DNA of 64,000 bases from contig JAEINU010000001.1 of assembly GCA_016342685.1 (NCBI GenBank), positions 888,169 to 952,168 on the forward strand. The letters are read 5' to 3'. Both the position numbers and the translations under genes were made by a program. Positions 48,501 through 56,196 of the stretch are shown piece after piece. The notes under the pieces were generated by a model. It was not told the origin of the DNA and did not search any database. It was given only the letters and a program-made list of their open reading frames with translations. Numbering within the stretch: position 1 is the stretch's first letter; each line of letters starts with the position of its first letter. The stretch comes from Bacteroidales bacterium. Lineage in GTDB: Bacteria; Bacteroidota; Bacteroidia; Bacteroidales; UBA12077.

Positions 48501-48746
48501 GATATGGTATTTATGGATATAAAGATGCCTGTGATGGATGGATATACTGCAACCAAAATAATAAAAAAGAAATTTCCTAATTTAATAGTTATAGCCCAGA
48601 CAGCTTTGGCTACATATAATGATAGGGAAAATGCCTTAGAAGCAGGTTGTGATAATTATATTTCGAAACCAATTAATTATGAAGAATTAGTTAAAACAAT
48701 TGAAGCTTATTTTAAAAAGAATAAAAAATCCATCAAATCCATTTAA
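45510..48746 (+). CDS. Double-receiver hybrid kinase (REC-GAF-GAF-PAS-HisKA-HATPase-REC), presumed pathway output
   Basis: This 1078-residue soluble protein starts with a receiver (about 4-122; Asp in VIISDIIMPGKNG), then a coiled coil (150-200), two GAF-like regions (about 205-350 and 370-560; the second has an insert with paired cysteines in LKCLCGK), PAS (575-690), HisKA (His715 in NVSHEIRTP), HATPase (DTGIGI, GTGLGLS) and a C-terminal receiver (about 955-1070; FMDIKMPVMDG). It takes the place of the WspR diguanylate cyclase in a Wsp-like gene order. The N-terminal receiver could accept phosphate from CheA and so gate the kinase. No GGDEF or DNA-binding domain is present, so the final output lies elsewhere. 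Confidence 0.93.
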   Translation: MKHNMKILIVEDSRTQAEELKYILERNEYIVQHALDANKAMDLLNKYEPDVIISDIIMPGKNGYELCRDIKSDSKLKNIPVILLTSLSDPSDIIKGLDCGADTFITKPYSENFLLSKIDYLIMNFRMRKHQSTDIGLEVYFTGKKHLITSSRLQIVDLLFSTYENAVIKNDELRTANNQLKLTQSQLNDLNKSLENKVIQRTHNIKNINAVLRAIRDINQLIIKEKNRKKLIRKACNIIIKSNVFQNVWIALTDKDNKVTDFFENGIKSKHHKSFKEMFHDSIPFCMKEALKTDDILLIDEKTKECGTCQRKLLRDSINNVEMIIALKSKTKSYGVIMVTMPKHFIEDEEQQRLFKEIAQDITFGLYNIDLEEQRTLAGERQALTAKILSILSRQNEWQRLIKDIIKVLKDYTGFDAIGIRMQDNHDFPFYESIGYSSEFLKSDNMLCSKDANNEYIRNENGEVVLKCLCGKVISGGIHNHQPYYTKIGSFWSNNLSKLIESKVIKDLIIPEGILCQSEGYESIALIPLRSGTKTIGLLKLKDKRSKQFNLEKIHFFEEIGHTIGIAYKRMQAEKLLKESEQRFRSSLQNSKTTVSNQDLDLKYSWVYNSYLNLEDHQVIGKTDKEIFSEDDANTLIELKKIVLRTKEKINRIIKLKVDGKVSYKDITCEPILKNSDEVIGIASISTDITELEKAKLKAEESDKLKSAFLANVSHEIRTPLNGIIGFSKLLVVSDIPKEKAESFVDIINESCQQLLRIIDDILDISRIETGQFEITKEDFYLNDVFKLCFNEFEPRCLEKGLKYSYYNNVQKELQFINTDKIKLSQILNNLISNAIKFTEIGEIFIGCDLKAGYLEISVKDTGIGISEEDKEKVFDRFWQVEVDFARTYGGTGLGLSIVKAYVEALGGTIGVKSKIGKGTEMYFRLPHTMQETNNSIISEMKKVSINNDLKDKVVLVAEDEEMNFQYLYEILSDKKMKVLRAKNGEEAIEMCSSNHVDMVFMDIKMPVMDGYTATKIIKKKFPNLIVIAQTALATYNDRENALEAGCDNYISKPINYEELVKTIEAYFKKNKKSIKSI

Positions 48747-49132
48747 TAAATTTTTAATCAATTAATGTCAATATACAAAACATCTGTCAGTTTAATAAAT
48801 TAAATACAAACCTTTTTTACATGTTATTGTATCTGTTTTTTATACTCTTGATAGTTTATCAACTAAGCTAACAATTAATAACGTTTTTTTTTTTTTTTTT
48901 TTTGTAATCGTCTAATTTTCAATAAACAAGAAGTAGATTTCGTGGGGTTTTATCTTAATCTTTTATAGATTTAAAGGAAATAGAAAAGTATAATATTGAC
49001 CGTATATTTTTTATTCATTTTTTCTATTATGAAAGCTTTATTGATACATTTAAAACTATTAGTTTTGATCTTGAAAATAATAATGATTTTCTAGGTATTA
49101 GATTATTAAACGAGGAAATATTCTAAGTAATA
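48747..49132. other. 386-base gap: 20-T tract and a 55-codon in-frame open stretch
   Basis: Two things stand out. First, a homopolymer of 20 T residues at 48884-48903. Second, an open stretch of 55 codons at 48959-49123, closed by TAA at 49124-49126 and in the same frame as the kinase gene that starts at 49133. Its translation (SFIDLKEIEKYNIDRIFF... LLNEEIF) has no ATG, GTG or TTG start. It may be a gene remnant or chance in AT-rich DNA. No terminator hairpin was recognised. Confidence 0.35.
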
Positions 49133-51592
49133 ATGGTTAAAGTAAATAAAATTGGACTTTATAATAAATTGGATTTGTTAATATCATTTTTTCATCCAAA
49201 ATCACAGACGATTAAAAAAAGAAGTAAGACTAGGAAGAAGCTATTTTTGGAAAATTGTAATTCGTTGAATGTTATAGATTTTATTGGGAAATCAATAGTA
49301 AATAATACCTATTATTGGGAGTGTTTGATTGATCAGGATGGAAATTACCTTCATGTTTCGCCCGCATGTGAAAAAATATGTGGATATAAACCAGATCAAT
49401 TTGTTAATAATCCAACATTTATTATTGAAATTACGCATCCATATTATAAAGAAAAAGTCAAAAAACACTTTTGTTATAATAAGGATGAAATTCTAAGTAA
49501 CTATTTATTAGAGTTTAAAATTATCAGAGAAGATGGTGTTGAATGTTGGATAGAGCATAATTGCAAGTCTGTTTTCGATAATAATGGAAATTACTTGGGT
49601 AGACATGAGCATTACAAAGATGTTACTGAGTATAAAAAACGCCTTTATGAGTTAGAAAAAAGGGAAAAGAAATATAGAGATATTGTTGAACTAACAATTA
49701 ACGCAATTTCATGTACAAATCAAGAAGGTTATTTTACTTTTTTTAATATGCAATTCTCTAATTTATTTGGTTATAGTTTCGATGAAACTAAAGAATTAAG
49801 ATTTTTAGACTTAGTTCATCCAGACGATAAGCAAAGAATTCAGGAAAAACACGAAAAAAGATTTATTAATAAAGAATCTGTATCTAACTATGATTTTAAA
49901 GGAATTAAAAAGGATGGAACCATAGTTTATATTGGTATAGCTGTTAGCTATATTGTTAATCTTTATGGTGAAAATGATGGGTCAATATCATATTTGAGAG
50001 ATATTACCGAACAAAAGATTGCTAATGAAAAGATAAAAATATTTGCACAGACAATCGAAAGTATCAGCGAAGGAGTTTGTATTGTTAATACAGATCATAA
50101 AATATTTTATATAAACAAGGCCATGCAAAATATGTATGGTTATTCTACAGAGGAGATAATAGGGAATACTCCTAAAATTTTAAGTCCGAATACACCAAAA
50201 GTGGTTTCCGATACTATATATAATGAAGCATTAAATGGCGGTTGGAAAGGTGTTGTGTGGAATGTCAAAAAAGATGGATATGTTTTCCCTGTTGATCTTA
50301 CAACTTCTTTAGTTAAGAATGCAAAAAATGAAACAGCAGCAATTGTCGGTATAGCAAGGGATGTAACGGAAAGAATGCAATCCGAAAAATTTAAAAAAAT
50401 TAAGTTCAATATTTCTCAAGCTCTTGCAAATAATATAAAACTTGATGTTTATATTTCTTTCATTATTGATCAATTAAAAGGAATTGTAAATATATCTAAC
50501 TATTATTTTGCACTTTATGACAAAGAAAATGATTCATTTAGTACTTCATGTATTTTAGATGAAAAGGATAAATTTCTTAGTTGGTCGGCAAATAAGACAT
50601 TATCAGCGCTTGTAGTTAAAAACAAAAAATCTCTACTTGTAAATAGAGAAGAAATTGATAGAATGGTTCAAAATAGTGAGATTGATATTGTTGGAACTGA
50701 ATGTGAATCATGGTTGGGAGTTCCTGTTAGTGTTCTTGGAAAAACGAGTGCGCTTTTTGTAATCCAAAGTTATAAAAGTAAAAACTCATATAAAATTAAA
50801 GATCTGGAAATCTTAGAGTTTGTTTCAGATCAATTAGGTAAGTTGATTGAGAGAAAAAAGTATATTAAAGATTTAAAAAAGGCTTTAAAAAACGCACAGG
50901 AATCAGATCAGCTTAAAACAGCTTTTCTAGCAAATATGAGTCACGAAATAAGAACCCCTTTAAATGGATTTCTTGGTTTTGTAAAATTGTTAACTTCTGT
51001 TGGTAACGATGAAGAAAAAAGAAACCACTACATTGATATCATAAATAAATGTTCAACGCAACTGCTTTCTATTATTGGTGATATTATGAATATATCGAAG
51101 ATAGAAACTGGTCAAATAGAAGTAAATATTGAGAAATTTGAAATAAACGATCTCCTGAAATCATTATTTGAAATACATAAATATCAATTTGATGAAAAAA
51201 AAATCGATCTAAGATTACTGCCTGATTTATCTAATAAACCCAAAGAGATTAATACAGATAAAAGAAAATTGATTCAGATACTTTCAAATTTACTAAGTAA
51301 TTCACTGAAGTTTACTGAGCAGGGATTTACTGAATTTGGATATGACATTAGATCTAAGACTTTTGAATTTTATGTTAAAGATTCAGGTATTGGTATTGAA
51401 AACTTTCAATGTGAAAAGGTATTTGAATGTTTCCGACAAGTAGAACTTGAGTACACAAGAAAATATGGAGGTAATGGTTTAGGCCTTTCTATTTGCAAAG
51501 GATTTGTTGAGCTTTTGGGAGGAGAAATATGGTTAGAATCAGAAATAGGAAAAGGCTCAACATTTTATTTTACATTGCCATATAATAAATAA
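49133..51592 (+). CDS. PAS-PAS-PAS-GAF histidine kinase without receiver
   Basis: This 819-residue soluble kinase has a basic N-terminal segment (1-45), three PAS domains (about 50-165, 175-290 and 300-415), GAF (425-570), HisKA with His604 in NMSHEIRTPLNG, and a HATPase domain (700-817; DSGIGI, GNGLGLS). Unlike the kinase at 45510 it ends after the ATPase domain, so it must signal to a separate receiver, perhaps one of those in the chemosensory cluster upstream. In the second G box the usual GTGLGL reads GNGLGL. It has its own upstream region of 386 bases and is probably transcribed separately. Confidence 0.92.
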   Translation: MVKVNKIGLYNKLDLLISFFHPKSQTIKKRSKTRKKLFLENCNSLNVIDFIGKSIVNNTYYWECLIDQDGNYLHVSPACEKICGYKPDQFVNNPTFIIEITHPYYKEKVKKHFCYNKDEILSNYLLEFKIIREDGVECWIEHNCKSVFDNNGNYLGRHEHYKDVTEYKKRLYELEKREKKYRDIVELTINAISCTNQEGYFTFFNMQFSNLFGYSFDETKELRFLDLVHPDDKQRIQEKHEKRFINKESVSNYDFKGIKKDGTIVYIGIAVSYIVNLYGENDGSISYLRDITEQKIANEKIKIFAQTIESISEGVCIVNTDHKIFYINKAMQNMYGYSTEEIIGNTPKILSPNTPKVVSDTIYNEALNGGWKGVVWNVKKDGYVFPVDLTTSLVKNAKNETAAIVGIARDVTERMQSEKFKKIKFNISQALANNIKLDVYISFIIDQLKGIVNISNYYFALYDKENDSFSTSCILDEKDKFLSWSANKTLSALVVKNKKSLLVNREEIDRMVQNSEIDIVGTECESWLGVPVSVLGKTSALFVIQSYKSKNSYKIKDLEILEFVSDQLGKLIERKKYIKDLKKALKNAQESDQLKTAFLANMSHEIRTPLNGFLGFVKLLTSVGNDEEKRNHYIDIINKCSTQLLSIIGDIMNISKIETGQIEVNIEKFEINDLLKSLFEIHKYQFDEKKIDLRLLPDLSNKPKEINTDKRKLIQILSNLLSNSLKFTEQGFTEFGYDIRSKTFEFYVKDSGIGIENFQCEKVFECFRQVELEYTRKYGGNGLGLSICKGFVELLGGEIWLESEIGKGSTFYFTLPYNK

Positions 51593-51772
51593 AAAAATCT
51601 AATTTACTTATCGTTTTAGTATCTGTTATAATCCTTAATCAAGAAGGAACTACTTTATAAATTCTTAAAATCCTTTAACATATTTTAACACTAAAATGCT
51701 TTAATATTGTGCATGATTATATTTGACAGAGTATAATTTTTTTCAATTATTTTTTAACAAACTAAAATTGTG

Positions 51773-51780
51773 TATCTTTT
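51773..51780 (+). promoter_or_regulatory. Candidate -7 box of the moxR-bat operon
   Basis: TATCTTTT differs from TAnnTTTG at the last base and lies 16 bases before the moxR ATG. T-rich sequence (TTTTTTAAC) stands about 15-25 bases upstream. Tentative. Confidence 0.3.
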
Positions 51781-51796
51781 CAAAAATTAAAAAACT

Positions 51797-52792
51797 ATGA
51801 ACGAAACAGTTGATATAAAAGAGCTGAATGATAGAATAGAAAAGGAAAGTTCATTTGTTGACATGATTAAAATGGAAATGGGCAAGGTGATTGTTGGACA
51901 AAAACATCTTGTAGATTCTTTATTAATTGGACTCCTTTCTGATGGGCATATTTTATTAGAGGGTGTTCCTGGTTTGGCAAAAACATTAGCAATTAATACA
52001 TTATCAAATGTTGTGAAAGCTGATTTTAGTCGAATTCAGTTTACTCCAGATTTGTTGCCAGCCGATTTAGTTGGTACGATGATCTATAGTCAGAAGAAAG
52101 AAGAGTTCCAAGTGAAAAAAGGACCTGTTTTTACAAATTTTGTATTAGCCGATGAAATTAACCGTTCTCCTGCAAAAGTACAAAGTGCTTTGCTAGAAGC
52201 AATGCAGGAACGCCAAGTAACAATCGGAGAAACTACATATCAATTACCGCGACCGTTTTTAGTGATGGCAACACAAAATCCTATTGAGCAAGAAGGAACA
52301 TATCCATTACCAGAAGCACAGGTTGATAGATTTATGCTTAAAGTAGTGGTTGATTATCCTAAATTTGAAGAGGAGAAATTAATCGTTCGTCAGAACATAG
52401 CTAAAGAATTTCCTAAAGCAACAGCAATATTAAGTCCAGAAAACATTATTAATGCTCGTAATGTTGTTAAAGATGTATATATCGACGAAAAAATTGAACG
52501 ATATATATTAGATATAGTTTTTGCAACAAGATTTCCTGAGAAATATGGCTTAGAAAAATTTGCTCCAATGATTAATTACGGTGGTTCGCCACGTGCAAGT
52601 ATTAATTTGGCAATGGCATCAAAAGCATTTGCATTTATTAAACGTCGCGGATATGTTATTCCTGAAGATGTTAGAGCTGTAAGCCACGATGTATTGCGTC
52701 ATAGAATTGGATTATCATATGAAGCCGAAGCAGAAAATATTACTAGCGAAGATATTATTACGGAAATTTTAAATACGATTGAAGTTCCTTAG
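51797..52792 (+). CDS. moxR: MoxR-family AAA+ ATPase, first gene of the bat operon
   Basis: This 331-residue AAA+ ATPase has Walker A in GVPGLAKT, Walker B in VLADEINRSP, the MQERQVTIG segment and sensor ATQNPIEQEGTYPLPEAQVDRF, all typical of MoxR. MoxR proteins act as chaperones with von Willebrand factor A partners, and here DUF58, BatA and BatB follow directly. In Bacteroides this operon contributes to oxygen tolerance and envelope integrity. Cytoplasmic. About 200 bases of AT-rich sequence precede it and probably hold the operon promoter. Confidence 0.96.
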   Translation: MNETVDIKELNDRIEKESSFVDMIKMEMGKVIVGQKHLVDSLLIGLLSDGHILLEGVPGLAKTLAINTLSNVVKADFSRIQFTPDLLPADLVGTMIYSQKKEEFQVKKGPVFTNFVLADEINRSPAKVQSALLEAMQERQVTIGETTYQLPRPFLVMATQNPIEQEGTYPLPEAQVDRFMLKVVVDYPKFEEEKLIVRQNIAKEFPKATAILSPENIINARNVVKDVYIDEKIERYILDIVFATRFPEKYGLEKFAPMINYGGSPRASINLAMASKAFAFIKRRGYVIPEDVRAVSHDVLRHRIGLSYEAEAENITSEDIITEILNTIEVP

Positions 52793-52811
52793 GGTATCTT
52801 ATAACTGAAAA

Positions 52812-53228
52812 ATGAAAAAAATAATTGTACTTCTGTTAATTGTAGTCTCGAGCTTAAACGTTCTTGCACAAAATTTTGTTGGTAAGCATAAATTGCAAAT
52901 CAAAAAAGAGATGAAACTAAATCATAAAGATTTCTATTTTGCAAAAGAGGTCTTGAGTAAAAATAGTTTTATCAAATTTGAAGATTACGATGGTTATCGA
53001 ACATATTTGTTTGTACTCGACGATGATGGATATTGTAAATATCACATGTTAATGTGCGATTATAGTTTACTTAAAAATACAATTGACTCATTAAATAGTC
53101 ATTACGAGTATAAAAACAATTTAATATGGTACGATTATATATCAGGTAATCAGGATTTTGTTGTTAGAATAAAAAAAGAAGAGTGGTATTTTTCTATTAT
53201 CACTAAGAAGCTCGATGTGAAAGATTGA
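52812..53228 (+). CDS. Small exported protein inserted between moxR and DUF58
   Basis: I do not recognise this 138-residue protein. It has a signal peptide (MKKIIVLLLIVVSSLNVLAQ) and a mature part of about 118 residues rich in Lys, Asp and Tyr (FYFAKEVLSKNSFIKFEDYDGYRTYLFVLDDDGYCKYHMLMCDY), with two Cys that could form a disulfide. It is 19 bases after moxR and 17 bases before the DUF58 gene, on the same strand, so it is embedded in the operon. The usual order has DUF58 directly after moxR. A role linked to the Bat complex is inferred from position only. Confidence 0.8.
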   Translation: MKKIIVLLLIVVSSLNVLAQNFVGKHKLQIKKEMKLNHKDFYFAKEVLSKNSFIKFEDYDGYRTYLFVLDDDGYCKYHMLMCDYSLLKNTIDSLNSHYEYKNNLIWYDYISGNQDFVVRIKKEEWYFSIITKKLDVKD

Positions 53229-53245
53229 TGTATAACCTAAATTAA

Positions 53246-54130
53246 TTGGTTGTGGAAGCTTCAGAACTACTGAAAAAAGTAAGAAAAATAGAGATCAAGA
53301 CAAGAGGCTTGTCTAGAAATATATTTGCAGGAGAGTATCATAGTGCATTTAAAGGTCGAGGAATGGCTTTTAGCGAAGTGCGAGAATACCAGTATGGCGA
53401 CGATATTCGGAACATAGATTGGAACGTAACTGCTCGCTTTAATCATCCCTATATTAAGATCTACGAAGAAGAGCGTGAGTTAACAGTAATGTTACTTGTC
53501 GATGTGAGTAATTCAAGAGTGTTTGGAACACAATCTCAACTAAAGAAAAATCTTATAACTGAGATTTCTGCTGTTTTATCTTTTTCTGCAATACAGAATA
53601 ACGATAAAATTGGAGTTATTTTATTTAGTGATAAGGTAGAAAAATTTATTCCCCCTAAAAAGGGGAGAACACATATTTTGAGAATTATTCGTGAGCTAAT
53701 TGAGTTTAAGCCTGAGAATAAAGAAACAGACATCTCTGAAGCATTGCGATATCTAACAAATGCAATTAAGAAAAGAAGTACTGCGTTTATTATTTCCGAT
53801 TTTATTGATGATAAAGATGGAACTCCGAGATTCGACGAGGCAATCCGGATTGCAAATAGAAAACACGATCTAATTGGGTTAAAAATTTATGATAAACGAG
53901 AAAAGGAACTTCCATCTGTTGGGATTATTCGAATGAAAGATGCAGAAACTGGAGAGTACGCTTGGGTCGATACTACCAGTAATAGCTTGCGTAGAAATTA
54001 TGCCAATTGGTATAAAACAATGGAAGAATCGGTAAATGAAACTTTAGTAAAAGCCGGAGTCGATTTTGTCTCAATTGCAACAGATCAGGATTATGTTAAA
54101 CCATTAATTAATTTATTTAAAAAGAGATAA
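53246..54130 (+). CDS. DUF58 domain protein of the bat operon
   Basis: This 294-residue protein has the DUF58 signature GEYHSAFKGRGMAFSEVREYQYGDDIRNIDWNVTAR (about residues 27-62), followed by a von Willebrand A-like fold starting VMLLVDVSNSRVFG. DUF58 proteins accompany MoxR and VWA proteins in nearly all such operons; their biochemical role is unclear. No ATG fits. TTG at 53246 or GTG at 53252 are the candidate starts, either giving an N-terminus of the length seen in relatives. No membrane segment is present. Confidence 0.92.
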   Translation: MVVEASELLKKVRKIEIKTRGLSRNIFAGEYHSAFKGRGMAFSEVREYQYGDDIRNIDWNVTARFNHPYIKIYEEERELTVMLLVDVSNSRVFGTQSQLKKNLITEISAVLSFSAIQNNDKIGVILFSDKVEKFIPPKKGRTHILRIIRELIEFKPENKETDISEALRYLTNAIKKRSTAFIISDFIDDKDGTPRFDEAIRIANRKHDLIGLKIYDKREKELPSVGIIRMKDAETGEYAWVDTTSNSLRRNYANWYKTMEESVNETLVKAGVDFVSIATDQDYVKPLINLFKKR

Positions 54131-54144
54131 TTGAATCTTAGTTT

Positions 54145-55155
54145 ATGGTACGAATTTTAAATATATATATATTCACCTTAGTTGTTTTTGCAATCAGTAT
54201 TAATACACTAAGCGCTCAAACAGTAAGCGTAGAAGCTAAATTGGATACAACAGAATTTCTTATTGGCGATCAGGTTGGATTAGAATTACATGTAAAACAA
54301 CCAGTAAATGTTGATGTTGCAATCCCTATTTTTGATTCCGAACTTACAAATCAGATTGAAATAGTAGAACAATCTGAAAACGATACTAGTTTATTGGAAA
54401 ACGGAGATTGGTTAATTAAGAAGCGAATATTAATAACTGCTTTTGATTCGGGATATTACGCCTTACCTCCAATTCCAGTTTTATATTATAGCGATACAAT
54501 TAAAACAGAGCCTTTACTTTTTAAGGTAAATACAATAAAAGTAGATACTTCGCAAGCTATTAAAGATATAAAAATGCCATATGCAGCACCTTTAACTTTC
54601 AAGGAAGTTTTACCTTGGGCTGGAGGAACAATTGGCGTGGCTCTTTTAATACTAGTATTAGTATATGTATTTAGAAAAATTAAACGTAATGAGCCAATTA
54701 TTAGGCGATTAAAACCAAAAGAGCCAGCTCACATTATAGCATTACGAGATTTGACTAAGCTAAATAATGATAAGTTGTGGCAAAAAGAAAGAATCAAGCT
54801 TTATTACACTGAGTTATCAGATATTCTGAGAGTTTATCTTTGGAATAGATATTCGATTAGAACAATGGAACGAACTAGTGAGGAGATTTTAGAATCTCTT
54901 AAAATTTCCGATTTTAAAAATGATGAATTATTTGATGAGTTGCAATCTATTTTTAAAATATCTGATTTAGTGAAATTCGCTAAATTCAAACCTTTACCAG
55001 ACGAGAATGCTACATGCATGAATAATGCATATGATTTTGTTGAGAAAACAAAACTCATTGTAGTTGAAAAGGAAGAGGAAATACAAATTGAGAATGAGCA
55101 ACAAAAAGTAGAGTCTGGAAATAAGGAGCTTATTGAAAAGATAGATAGCAAATAA
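54145..55155 (+). CDS. Membrane protein of the bat operon, function unknown
   Basis: This 336-residue protein has a signal peptide (about 1-24, ending NTLSA-Q), a periplasmic beta-rich domain (25-150; VSVEAKLDTTEFLIGDQVGLELHV resembles the start of BatD domains), one membrane helix (about 158-177, GGTIGVALLILVLVYVF) and a cytoplasmic helical tail with PAHIIALRDLTKLNNDKLW. The tail resembles DUF4381-type segments found next to VWA proteins. It probably anchors or bridges the Bat complex. It lies 14 bases after DUF58 and 18 bases before batA. Confidence 0.8.
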   Translation: MVRILNIYIFTLVVFAISINTLSAQTVSVEAKLDTTEFLIGDQVGLELHVKQPVNVDVAIPIFDSELTNQIEIVEQSENDTSLLENGDWLIKKRILITAFDSGYYALPPIPVLYYSDTIKTEPLLFKVNTIKVDTSQAIKDIKMPYAAPLTFKEVLPWAGGTIGVALLILVLVYVFRKIKRNEPIIRRLKPKEPAHIIALRDLTKLNNDKLWQKERIKLYYTELSDILRVYLWNRYSIRTMERTSEEILESLKISDFKNDELFDELQSIFKISDLVKFAKFKPLPDENATCMNNAYDFVEKTKLIVVEKEEEIQIENEQQKVESGNKELIEKIDSK

Positions 55156-55173
55156 TTATTTGAATTAGAACCA

Positions 55174-56166
55174 ATGAATAATATAACCTTTGCAAATCCA
55201 AATTTATTGTATCTATTAATTATAGTAGTACCTATAATTGTATGGTATGTCTTCAATAATAAAAGAACTCATGCAAGTATTCAGGTATCAACAATAAAAG
55301 GAATTGGACAAAATCATTTAACATATAAACACATTCTAAGACACGTAGTATTTGGTTTTAGAATTCTGGCAATTGTTCTTATAATATTTGCAATTGCAAG
55401 GCCACAATCGATATTAAGCTGGCGAAATGAGGAATCTGAAGGTATAGACATTGTATTGGCTTTAGATGTTTCGAGCAGTATGTTAGCACGTGATTTTCAG
55501 CCAGATCGACTGGAAGCTGCAAAAGATCTTGCAATTCAGTTTATTGCAGGGCGGAGCAACGATCGAATTGGATTGGTGGTTTTTAGTGGAGAGAGTTTTA
55601 CACAATGTCCATTAACAACTGATCAAGCTGTTTTAATCAATCTTTTTAGAGATTTAAAAAGTGGAATGATTGAAGATGGAACAGCAATAGGAATGGGATT
55701 AGCTACTGCTGTTAGTCGTATAAAAGATAGCGATGCACAAAGTAAAGTAATTATTTTATTAACGGATGGAGTTAATAATCAAGGTGCTATTGCTCCTGCA
55801 ACAGCAGCTGAATTAGCTCAAACTTTTGGCATAAGAGTTTATACAATTGGTGTAGGAACCGAAGGAATGGCACCATATCCAGTGAATACTCCTTTTGGTA
55901 TTCAGTTCAAAAATATGCTAGTAGAAATCGATGAGGAAATCTTACAAAACATAGCTACTAGTACTGGAGGTGAGTATTTTAGAGCTACCGATAACAATAA
56001 GTTAAAGCAGATATATGAACAAATAGATCAGCTCGAAAAATCGAAAATAGAGGTGAAAGAGTTTAGTCAGAAAGATGAAGAATTTCTACTATTTGTTCTA
56101 TTTGCAGCACTTTTGCTTTTATCTGATATGATATTAAGAAATACATTATTAAGACAAATTCCATAA
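55174..56166 (+). CDS. batA: BatA, von Willebrand A membrane protein
   Basis: This 330-residue protein has membrane helices at about 10-28 and 55-75, a VWA domain (about 88-270) with the metal-ion MIDAS motif DVSSS (VLALDVSSSMLARDF), the GTAIGMGLATAV threonine motif and LLTDGVNN, and a C-terminal helix at about 300-318. The layout and operon position identify BatA of the Bacteroides aerotolerance operon. It probably binds partners in a metal-dependent way in the periplasm. Its closest relative is the next gene, batB. Confidence 0.95.
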   Translation: MNNITFANPNLLYLLIIVVPIIVWYVFNNKRTHASIQVSTIKGIGQNHLTYKHILRHVVFGFRILAIVLIIFAIARPQSILSWRNEESEGIDIVLALDVSSSMLARDFQPDRLEAAKDLAIQFIAGRSNDRIGLVVFSGESFTQCPLTTDQAVLINLFRDLKSGMIEDGTAIGMGLATAVSRIKDSDAQSKVIILLTDGVNNQGAIAPATAAELAQTFGIRVYTIGVGTEGMAPYPVNTPFGIQFKNMLVEIDEEILQNIATSTGGEYFRATDNNKLKQIYEQIDQLEKSKIEVKEFSQKDEEFLLFVLFAALLLLSDMILRNTLLRQIP

Positions 56167-56196
56167 ACGTGGAATACAAACTTTGAACTAAGGAAA

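Noticed and set aside
34205-51592. GGDEF/EAL output domain for the Wsp-like pathway
   Set aside because: I looked for GGDEF-, EAL- or PilZ-type motifs in all proteins of the block and saw none.
54834-55256. 140-codon minus-strand frame spanning two bat-operon genes
   Set aside because: Ser/Phe/Ile-rich antisense shadow crossing the 3' end of one gene and the start of batA, with no homology-like pattern.
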